A stretch of DNA of 64,000 bases from Tieghemiomyces parasiticus (Eukaryota > Kickxellomycota > Dimargaritomycetes > Dimargaritales > Dimargaritaceae), in contig JANBPT010000096.1 of assembly GCA_027575765.1 (NCBI GenBank), forward strand, positions 1 to 64,000. The letters run 5' to 3'. Shown piece after piece: positions 55,001 through 64,000 of the stretch (the first letter of the stretch is position 1; each line of letters starts with the position of its first letter). The position numbers were made by a program, and so were the translations under genes. The notes below the pieces were generated by a model that was given only the letters and a program-made list of their open reading frames with translations, was not told the origin of the DNA and did not search any database.

Positions 55001-55659
55001 GCGCGGTGGTGCCCTTACTCCCAGTGTCGGCCAAGAACGGCGAGCTTGCCGAGCTCATGTGGCACCTCGGCCTGGGCGACCTGCGCCTCGAGAATCTGCC
55101 CGTGCAGCACTGCTACCACCGCATTTTGGACCGGTTCGAGAGTCCCACCGACACCTCAGCCGTGCTCCTGGCCTCGTTCTTGGTGGTTATGCTCAACATG
55201 ACACAGTACGAGGGCGAGCAGCTGTTTTTGTACGGGTTCCTGTCGGAGGTCGCGGTCACATTCCCGGAGACCTTCGCCTTGGTGTATCACTCCCTGCTAC
55301 CCAAAATGAATGCGGCGCTGGCTAGCAGCCAGCACTTGCCCACTCTGGAGGCCATCCAGTCGATTCTCATTTCGGTGGTTGGCCTTCGCAAGCGGATCGG
55401 TAAGGTCACGGGGTCCTCGCTCGCCGGCAGTGGCAGCGGCAGTACCGGGGCCCCGAAGTCGTCCGCCACGTCCATCCACAGCGGCGGCATGTCCATCAAG
55501 TCCGACAGCTCGGCCGGCCGTCTCTCTCACGAAGAGAAACTGCATGAACTCGGGTTTGCTGGCCTCATCGATGCCACCACCTTTGAGAATATCTTACCCG
55601 CCACTATGCGTCGGAACGCCGCTCTGGCCTCCACCCTGGTGGACCGGATCGTGAGCTAG
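46093..55659 (+). CDS. Neurofibromin / IRA-type Ras GTPase-activating protein
   Basis: Two exons, 46093-46146 and 46621-55659. The intron is 474 nt, phase 0, donor GTAAGT, branch TACTAAC, acceptor CTCAG. The product is 3030 residues, a little longer than human NF1 and near yeast Ira1/Ira2. It switches Ras off and so restrains cAMP and MAPK signalling. Exon 1 codes MDGDTLLILALINKLSFL. A long helical-repeat region follows, with Ser/Gly/His-rich inserts (including a six-His run near residue 1280). The RasGAP domain is at about 1458-1748, with the arginine finger in EMFRRNCIATRLL (near 1560) and the FLRFFCPAIVAPD signature near 1675. A Sec14-PH module is at about 1945-2215 (VVYFIARRLIADATDMDLL, YMYNVNSSFKHYTKRLL). 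A HEAT-like C-terminus follows. All signature parts are present. Confidence 0.95.
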
Positions 55660-56924
55660 GAGCCGCCTAGCTTTTCCCTTGCCGATAAATCGAACGGCCC
55701 TTTCGCCTCACCCCGTCTTCTCTGGCCTTATCGGCACCTTGAAGCACCTTCCCACCCTCGATCACCCGTTCTACTTATTGATATCCCATCTCGCCTCTCC
55801 CGCTCGATCTGTTACTTTGATCGTAAACCTCTACCTGCCCCGCGTCATATTCCTCTTATTTTTATGGTTTTGCTATATGTTAGAAGCTCTTTGTCGGCCC
55901 TTTTCTCTGTATCCCTTATTGCCCCCCCCTCCTGCGTCGCTTCTCAGTATCTGTTAGCTCTAGTATGTGTTTATATCCACAACCTTAACAATTTACTACT
56001 TGTACCCCCAACTATAGAGTGCCTGATTTACGGTTGGCAGTTGTGCCCATCATGGGCTAAGCCCAGTTGCTATGTTCCAACCATACGATCAACAGAGGGA
56101 GGTTGGCACCACCCGAGCTCAGTTACACGCCTATGCCGTCGCCACTCACCCGTTCGGTGGAAGTGGTAGACAGCCGTCGCCCGTCTACCAGGTGTCGTAC
56201 GCCTTTTTCTCCAACCCCAGCTGACCCCTCCCAGGGTAGGACAGGGCCACTTCACCGCTCGCTGGCATTAGAGGGAGGGGGAGAGTGTGAGGTACACAAG
56301 ACGGGCCGATTGGGGCAAGGGAGGAAGAAATAGATGGGGGCCGGCCCGTTGCCACCGACACGCCCTAGTCAGCTTCACCTTGGCCGCTGTGGTGCCAGGG
56401 TCGGACAGCCCGCCAGTGTTCCGAGACAACCCAACGGCAGGCCTGCAGGACTCGCGGGCCATCAACCTTACTCATGGGGGAGCTGGCTGACCCCGAGGGC
56501 TTCAGCTGCGTTTGCGCGGTGCCAGCTTGGATGGCTACACTATTCTCCTGTCTTTCGACCTTTACACCTTTGACGCAGGCGACACGTCGGGTCCAGGGTC
56601 TACCTTCCCCGCACTCCACCGCCCAGTTTAGCTGGTGCCTTTACTTCCATTCCGCTCTGTGTGCTCATTCCTAACCTTCCATCGTTCTTTCGTAGTTGCA
56701 ACTACATTCACCACTCCTCGTCAAGGCTCGGCCTCGCATTTCTATTAGACCTGTCCCTCTTTTTAACCGTCTTCTTCGCAACCCTCACCGTCAGTCTGTG
56801 TCGTTTCCTGGCTGCCTTTGCTCGACCCACCTATCCCATCGCCCCTCCTTGTAGTGTTTAAGTATATTATTCTCGGCGCCAAGTAACGACCCCCTCTCCC
56901 ACCCTGTGCGTTTTTCGACTCACC
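55660..56924. other. Intergenic region between NF1 and V-ATPase subunit C genes
   Basis: About 1.3 kb in tandem orientation. It holds the NF1 3' UTR and the promoter of the next gene, with a C/T-rich leader after about 56640. No gene recognised. Confidence 0.45.
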
Positions 56925-58410
56925 ATGCCCAACTACTGGCTCCTATCGCTGCCCGCCGCCGGGGACCGTAACGCTGCTTGGCAGCGCCTTCGCGCGGAAG
57001 TGGCAGGTGACCAGCACGACCTCTGCACCTTCAGCATCCCGGAGTTTAAGGTGGGTTTGGGCAGTAGCAAATTAAGACCCCGACGGGATTGTGGCGTGCC
57101 ACCCTCACTGTTTTCAGGGCTCGGAGTTTTACACTAGTCACCACCCTGTACTTAACCTCACCCTCCCTCCTCACCCTTACCTCCTGGCGCCGCCTCGACA
57201 GATTGGCACTCTCGACAGCCTGGTGCAGCTCTCGGACGAACTAGTCAAGACCGACCAGACTTACGGCGGCCTGGCCACCAAGCTAGCCGACGTGCTGCGC
57301 AACCTGGTCCAGGGTGACGAGCAGGTCCTGGCTAGCATGCTGTCCATCGGTGGTAAGTCGGTGGACCAGTACCTCAAGAGCTTCAGCTGGGACACCACCA
57401 AGTACCGCACCGACAAGGCCCTGGACGACGTGGTGCAGGCCATTGCGCAGCAGGTCAGTATCATTGAGGGTGCCCTCAAGACCAAGATGGGCGCATACAA
57501 CCAGGTCAAGGGTAATCTCCTAGCCTTGAACCGTAAGCAGAACGGCAACTTGTCCATCCGGAACCTGGCCAATGTAATTAAGGAAGATCACGTCGTGCAG
57601 GACTCGGAGTACCTGCAGACTCTGTTTGTGGCCGTCCCTAACAACCTGCGCAAGGAATGGGCCGCCGAGTACGAGACCCTCACTCAGATGGTTGTGCCGC
57701 GGTCCAGCCGCGAGATTACGGCCGACAATGACTACACCCTATACGGTGTGACGGTCTTCCAGCGCGTCGCCGAGGAATTCAGCGCCAAGTGCCGCGATCA
57801 CAAGTATATCGTGCGCGATTTCCGTTTCGACCCTGACCAGGAACAGAACGACCGGAGCGCCCTGCTGGCCGCCCAGAGCGAGGAGAAGGAGCTCCAGACC
57901 ACGTTGACCCAGTGGGCTCACGCCAGTTTTGGCGAGGCCTTCGCCTCCTGGATCCATATTAAGGCCCTGCGCGTATTTGTCGAGTCGGTGTTGCGTTACG
58001 GTCTGCCTCCGGATTTTATCGCCGCCCTGATTAAGGTAAGGCTACCGTGGCTTTCATGTGGTCGGATGAATATGAGTTTGGCCCGGTATTCCCATATGAG
58101 AGGCGACTGAGTCCAGTCTCTCTATCTCTCTCTACACGAACACTAACCCTATCGAGCCCTGCCACTCATCACCTTTTCCTTATGATTATCCTAGCCCAAG
58201 CCCAAGACCGAAATGAAGCTGCGTGATAGCCTGGTGGCCCGCTACGCCAGCCTTGAAGGCCAGCGTGCCCAGAAGCCCACGGGCAAGGCCAAGGCGGCCG
58301 ACCATGACGACGGAAACCACCTGGACGAGTTCCAGAGCGTGCTGGGCAGCGAGTACACCCCGTTTGTTCTGTTTAACGTTAACTGGGATATCTTCGAAAA
58401 GGATCACTAA
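56925..58410 (+). CDS. VMA5: V-type proton ATPase subunit C
   Basis: Three exons: 56925-57050, 57202-58035 and 58195-58410. Introns are phase 0, 151 and 159 nt, with donors GTGGGT and GTAAGG. The product is 391 residues, as expected for the family (yeast Vma5 is 392). Subunit C links the V1 head to the stator stalks and is the piece released during reversible V1/V0 disassembly. It starts MPNYWLLSLPA; the first junction rebuilds FSIPEFK-IGTLDSLVQLSDEL, a hallmark. VDQYLKSFSWDTTKYRTDK, NLLALNRKQNGNLSIRNLA, YIVRDFRFDP and the end of exon 2, RYGLPPDFIAALI, are all typical. The V-ATPase acidifies the vacuole, the same compartment where Fab1 product and PBI2 targets act. Confidence 0.96.
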
Positions 58411-58793
58411 AGTGAACCTGCCCCCGGGACTAGTGCATCTCGTTAAGTTTAACTCCTTTGCTTTTGGTTTTGATTTTATACCATTTCTCCCTTGGACTCC
58501 GCGGGGTTCGCGCCGAGTCCTCCCATACGTTTTTTTTTAATTACGGTGTTTAACTTTTGCACATTAAATGGCTTACAAGGCGATCAAGACGTATTTCCAA
58601 AGTAAAATATATTTATATTTGTATCAAAACCAAAACCAGAAAACCATAGTAAATAAGGCCGGGTGGGCTGTATTATAATACAATTGAGCCTAAATGGCCC
58701 AGTCCAAATTCCAAATTTAAAAATGGACAAGGCACGATTGGCAGACTAGATCCCCCTCCCTCCCTCCCTCGAACCAGCACATGCAAGCACGAG
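58411..58793. other. Convergent 3' region between VMA5 and the lipase gene
   Basis: About 380 bases, AT-rich, between two convergent stops. A poly-T run near 58531 and ATTAAA-like sequence at about 58563 may be 3'-end signals. No gene. Confidence 0.45.
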
Positions 58794-61700
58794 TCATGCC
58801 AGCTTGCGCATTGCCGTTTCGCGGGCCTTAGTGAAGGCCTCCTCGTATACGTTCGGCATATGGTCAGCAAACATGTTGGGGCGGATGGTCAGCTCGGTAA
58901 AGTCATCCGTATCGGCCGTCTGGAGGACGGTGCGGAGGTAACTGACAGTGGCCTCTCCGGCGGCACCTTCGCCCGCCAAAGTGGTTCTCTCGGGGGCTGA
59001 GGTGGACAGTGATGAGGCAACGGACTCGGCCGAGGTTTCCCGTCGCAGCGGCTGGTGGTGGCCATAACCATGATGATTAAGGGCGTGGTTACTAGGCCTG
59101 CCGCCACCCAGGCTTTCGTCGGACCGGCGGTGCAGGCTGCGTTCGGTACCGGGAATGCGTATGGGTTTTGTTGTGACGATGGTCCCCGTGCCAGTGGTGG
59201 GCTCAGAGGGTGGCGACGACGACGTTGGCGGGCCGAAATTCAACCCCAACATACTCAGCCAGCTTGAGCTCGCAGTCACGGGCGGTGGTTGGCCGGTGGT
59301 GGCAGGGGTACCGTCTTTTTTCTTGAGACCTGAGGAATCCGACCGCAAACGTGGGGCCGGTGGAACGGACTCGCCTTCACAGCTCCCTCTTATCAACTCA
59401 ACCATTTCACGTTCGGATAGAGCGGCCGGGGTCACGACTGGAGAGAATGATAGGCCGGGCTTTGTCGACGTTGGTGGGCTCTGGGACAAGAGGGCCCGTT
59501 CGAGCGGAGAGGTGACGTAGTAGTCAACGTCCATCACTTCGCCAGCCGAGGGTGCCCAAGGGTATAGCGACCCGGGCGGCTGCGGCGTGCTAAGCTTGGT
59601 GGCAGTGGTCTCCATAGGTTCCCTAGGCGCTTCAACATCGATGATCTGGTGGTGGGATCGAGTACCCAGCGGACCTGGGGCTGAGGTAACCGTCACCCCC
59701 TGTGTGAAGGAAGTCGTGCGGGAAACCAGTGAGAGAATACGAGACGAAGCAGGTCCTGGGGAGACCGCTGGGGCAGCTTTCTTGGTCGTACCGGTGGTAG
59801 TGGTGGCGGCGGTGGTGACGCCGGTATCGGCTGTAGTCGCAGTGGCCGACCGTGACGATCCCATTGGTACCGGGACCGCTGTGGCCTCAATCTTTTCCGG
59901 ATAAAACAAGTACACACGACCCGGCAAGTACAACTTGTTTAGCTCGGGTTCCTGTTCGTTCAGTTCACGGCGGGCGGCGTGGAGCTGACGCATCCGCAGC
60001 AGCCACTTGAGATCACTGGCCGAGATGGTCTTCCCATGGGCGCGGATATCAGCCGCGAGGGCCGCTCCGGTGACTTCGTGTGCGGCCGTTACCGTTGCGG
60101 CGGCCGTCCCTTCGCCCCCACCCCGGGTTACCGGGGGAGGAACGCGGGTCAGCCACGGTACCAGCTCGGCGGGGAATTGCCAGCCGGCCCGCAAGAGTTC
60201 CTGCGGGAGGGCGTCGGCCATTTCGGCGGCCACCGTGATCATGCCCTTCAGTTTAACCACCGATCCGTAGTTGAGCCGACAGACCAGGTCGTCTCGGTAG
60301 ACATAGGACGATATGTGGTCGCGATACCGGTCGAGGAGGTTTCGAGAGACGCACGGGGCCGGTCCGAAGGCGTAACAGTGGACCTGGAAGTTCGAGGCGG
60401 GACCATCGCGCCGGCTGAGTGGGTTACGGAGAGGGCGGGTGGGGAGCGGCGTAGGTGAGGTGGCCCCACCCGAGGGTTGGCGGCGACGTTGCGGTTGACG
60501 CAGCACCTTCTCGTCATTCTGGTCGTGGCTATCCTTCCCATCCGCCCCTTTATCCTCGGGTGGTAGCAAGTGTTCCAGAACCATCATGGTGAGCAAGGCA
60601 GCGGCACTGCCACCGAGCGAATGACCGGCGATGATCAATTTCGTGGCGCCGAGCCGCTTGGCGTGGGCTAGGGCGAGCGGCATCACGTTAGTCATCAGCC
60701 AGTTGGCGGAGGCCTTGATGCCGGAATGGACTAAACCGCCTCGCCACTTTTGGTACTCGCAAACGAGGTCCACAAGCGTGTCCTGGGTACTCATGGTTCC
60801 ACGCACACTGAGCACCACGGCACCGGTGGTCTGGTCGTAGGCTAGAAAATAGCTAGGCTGAAAGAGGGCCACCGACCGAAACTCGTAGGCCAGAATATCT
60901 TCCTCGGGGAGGCCCAGGTAGGTACGGGCGTTGAGGAGGTCAGAGTGGGCCGTCATGGAGTCCACCAGGAGACCACGTCCACCCTTCCCAAAAAAATAGA
61001 GACCGCGCCAGCCGTAAGTGGCCATACTGAACTTGCAGTACCGACCCACCACTTCCAGTCGGGTCAGGTCCATGTCGCGCCGGTTAGGATCCGTCGTGAC
61101 GGGGACGAAGAGCGGCTCGATGCGGTAATACTTGTCCAGGATCAGCATCGCCGATAGCAACTCGGTAGGGGCCAGCTCGAGGCCCTGGTGGAAGGCATAC
61201 ACCACACGAAGCACCGATTTGACCACCTTCAAGGTGTCTTCGGCCAGCAGGTACTTGCCTGCCGTTCCCAGGTAGTTGAGCAGGTTGGGCTGTGAACTCA
61301 GCGCATCCACCGGGCGCCGTAGCGGGTAGTGGGCCACCACGTCCGGGGCGTTGGTAGCCGTGGGACCGGCGGTTCCGTCCTCGACGTCGCTACCATTCAG
61401 GTCGTACTCGTGCTCGAAGGTAGTGAATTCGAAGCTGACGGTCGACGCCGTATCGTGGTCACTGAGGTTGGCTTCCGCGGTGGCCGCGTCATCCGTGGGG
61501 GTTTGCTGGCGATACCGGTTCGCCGCCCGCTGGGCTCCGCCTAGGCGTCGGTCAAATTCCTGGTTGATGCGGGCGTCGTCGGGATCGGCTTCCGGATCGG
61601 ATGCTTTCTCGCCGGTCGGTTCCGAAGCCGGGCCCGCATCGTTGCGTAGGGTCGGGGTGGAACTCTGCGCCGTGATGGACGGTCTCGATGGCTTTCGCTC

Positions 61701-62892
61701 GCTGACCTGCTTTGCGAGGGCCGAGGTCGGGTGGACGTTGGCCACACGCACGAGGTTGCGGCGTTCGGCTAACGAGGGTTTGTCCTCAAGCCGCTGGAAC
61801 TGGTAGCAGACCCGGACCTGGAGTGCGCCAATATTCTTGGACATGATCTCGCGCTTCTTGACCTCGGACACGGTCCCAGCCGACTGCTTGCGGTCCCAAA
61901 TTTCATAGTAACTGGACGATAATAGCAATACAAGTCGAGGCCAGAGTGGGGGAGGGGAAAAGGGAAGAGGCTTAAGTATATGTGAAGGACAGGCGGGGAG
62001 GGCTGGATTTAGTATAGGAATGCAACTCCAGGCGGGCAGAGGCTGGCATCGCCAAGGCCGGTCAGTGCCACCTAGAATTACATCCCCCCCTCCGACCCTT
62101 CCTTAGTCGGCCATTGACCATCAGCGTACGGACTTACCTGGTGAAGTCGGCGGGCAGACCCTCCAATAACTGCAGCTTTATCTCGCTGCGGCCGATGTGA
62201 CGGTCAGGTAGGAGGGTGACGCTATCCCAGAGGTCGAGCTGGCATGTTCCGAAGAGCTGGGTGTGGTAGGTCACCAAAAACTCGAACCCTTCGTTCCAGT
62301 CACCGGTTGGCGTGGATGCCACGGAGGTCTGGTAGAGCTGATCGCCCAGGGTCAAAATAATGTAGGGCCGTTTCACAGGCACGTTGAGAATCAGGCTGCG
62401 CACGTAGACATGTAATTTGCCAAAGTTTGGGAGACGGCGACCGGTGAGTCGACCTCCGCCGCCGGTTCGAGGCGAGGTTGAAGGCGAAGTGGGAGAACCG
62501 GCGGCCGCGGGGCCCGTCCTGGGGTGTAGTGGGTCCGCATTCGGGTCGGCCCAGGTCGAACCGTTGGCCTCCGGGTCGCCACAGTCGCCTTGGTTGATGG
62601 TTGCCGGGCCCACCCTAGCGTGAATTGGTATAGTCTCTACGGCGGGCTCAGCCAGTAGGGTGCTGGTGCTGCTACTTGCGGTCCCCACCCGCTTGCCAAG
62701 GGCAGGCCGCGGGCGAGCGTGGTGACCGCCTCCTAGTGTGGTGTTGGTGCTAGCCGTGGTGGAGGCCCGGCTGAGATTAGCCGGCGGAGAACCGGTTCCC
62801 GCAGTGGGCTTGAAGGCCGGCGGACTTCGCGGAGACCCTCTCCTCGTGGCCGCCTGAGTCGATTTGAGAGTTGGCTTTGTCTCGTCGGGCAT
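58794..62892 (-). CDS. C2-domain class 3 lipase, sn1-specific diacylglycerol lipase-like
   Basis: Two exons, 62892-62138 and 61911-58794. The intron is 226 nt, phase 2, donor GTAAGT, acceptor CCAG. The product is 1290 residues. After a disordered Ser/Thr/Pro-rich start comes a C2 domain at about 157-258 (FGKLHVYVRSLILNVPVKRP, CQLDLWDSVTLLPDRHIGRS). The intron cuts near its end. The alpha/beta hydrolase core is at about 560-830: VVLSVRGTMSTQDTLVDL, then the nucleophile elbow LIIAGHSLGGSAAALL (Ser near 683), then HCYAFGPAPCVS and YVYRDDLVCRLNYGSVV with candidate Asp. C2 followed by class 3 lipase resembles DAGL-type enzymes that cut the sn1 chain of diacylglycerol. There are no clear transmembrane helices, unlike animal DAGLs. 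The C-terminal third is low-complexity until a conserved-looking final helix. Confidence 0.85.
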
Positions 62893-64000
62893 GTCGCTAA
62901 TTGGCTGGTAGGTAAAAATTAGTCAAAGGCTGGAGAATGAGGGAGGGGTGGCGTGGTCCCACGTAGATGGGTTGGTGACGTCGTCGTCGCGAGACGGAGT
63001 TGTGGTGAGTATTCCAGCCGCCAACGGAGTTTCAATTAGTAACGGGTTAAACAGGTAGGTATGATGCAACTGAAGGGGGGATACAAGTACGGTAGGGCAA
63101 CTAAAGGCAACGGCCGAGGTAATGGCGGACAAAGGGCTCGTGAGATTAGGAAGGTTGACTGGTGCCATCAGTCGTACACGCTCGCACGGCCCCAGGGGGA
63201 GTCCACTGTTCGGGTGGGGTAACTGCAGACTTGCTGCAACGACCGCCAAGGGTTGGCCACTCTGGCAGTGCTCCAAGGAGTGCCAAAAGTGGTTGGTAAC
63301 CGTTATGCTACTGTTGAGAGGTGTGTACCTGTGCGGTGTAGGGGGCGTATTAACATCCATAACTCGGCGAAAAAGGGCGACACGCTCATGGCTGGTGAGT
63401 TAAAATAGAATTGGCTCTGCCACCTCTTGTTTGACGAACACCCCAGGCTGAAGGAAGCGGCAACGACAGGCTAAACCTTCTTCCTTAATATTGACAGCGA
63501 TGGAACCCTGATGTGTTTCTGCCACCCAACATCACAATCCGACCATGCCCGTTGGTATGACTACTGCCGACATTTATTTATCGTCGGTACTCGATTACGT
63601 ACAATTAAAGACCCCCTTTACTAAATATAATATTCGACAGTCACGGCCATCCTTTTGGTGCGTAATTTATGGAAAACTTCCGAGGCATTGCATACCGGAT
63701 CCTCTACGGTCATGCCCAGACAAGACAATAAAAGACGAAGTCGGGCCGGCCTCGAAATGTGACGCTGAGGTAGTAAGATACAGGTATCAAAAGCCAAAGG
63801 TATAGGGGGAGGATGAAACGAATGAGGTATATGAGTGGCAAAAGGCGGAGGGTGCAATGTGGCTAGAGTACAACGCAGGGTAGCAGGGGACGTGTAAAAT
63901 GGTGGTCAATAAGTACAGGGCCGGACAACCTGCGGCAGGGGTGATCATGATAGTCGTAAGGAAGCGGGGTGGTGGAAGAAAAAGTAATAATAAAAATAAA
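62893..64000. other. Region upstream of the lipase gene to the right edge
   Basis: About 1.1 kb. It should contain the lipase promoter. Short ORFs on both strands have no recognisable content or splice pattern. The right edge may fall in the next intergenic stretch. Confidence 0.4.

Overview
The window looks like nuclear DNA of a fungus. Genes lie on both strands at eukaryotic spacing. Coding exons are GC-rich and intergenic DNA is plainer. Introns start GTAAGT/GTAAGG, often carry a CTAAT or CTAAC branch site and end in CAG or TAG. The proteins include fungal-type forms: an SNM1/PSO2 nuclease, a zinc-less FPG glycosylase and a PBI2-type proteinase B inhibitor. Every intron I could place is about 149-474 nt, longer than in most Ascomycota, and genes such as a 3030-residue neurofibromin have almost none. 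This suggests an early-diverging filamentous fungus, possibly Kickxellomycotina or another Zoopagomycota. The lineage is an inference.

Layout. 1-3958 (-): N-terminal part of a Fab1/PIKfyve lipid kinase running off the left edge. 4884-6851 (+) PSO2/SNM1 and 7311-9051 (-) FPG: two DNA-repair genes meeting tail to tail. 11046-12280 (+): membrane RING-H2 protein. 16155-25095: a secretome island of four Thr/Val-rich (mucin-like) secreted proteins. Two carry a C-terminal inhibitor I9 domain. The other two are minus-strand paralogues without I9, almost identical over their mature regions, and they flank CCT2 (21987-23920). 26292-27263 (-) UBC13 and 28015-28572 (+) ARL2 are divergent. 29042-33097 (-): EFA6-like Sec7-PH Arf exchange factor. 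37635-38546 (+): orphan secreted basic Pro-rich protein. 39576-40445 (+): four-exon PBI2-like I9 inhibitor. 46093-55659 (+): neurofibromin (NF1/IRA) RasGAP. 56925-58410 (+): V-ATPase subunit C. 58794-62892 (-): C2-domain diacylglycerol-lipase-like enzyme. Long stretches at 12.3-16.1, 33.1-37.6 and 40.4-46.1 kb contain no gene I can support.

Themes. Housekeeping genes cover phosphoinositide and vesicle signalling (Fab1, EFA6-like, ARL2, DAGL-like, V-ATPase C), DNA-damage response (PSO2, FPG, UBC13), chaperonin (CCT2) and Ras control (NF1). The most unusual part is the secreted Thr/Val-rich family. It combines a beta-branched repeat stalk with a subtilisin-propeptide-type inhibitor head, and its headless paralogues show a sharply bounded, indel-free 494-bp near-identity tract that looks like gene conversion or very recent partial duplication.
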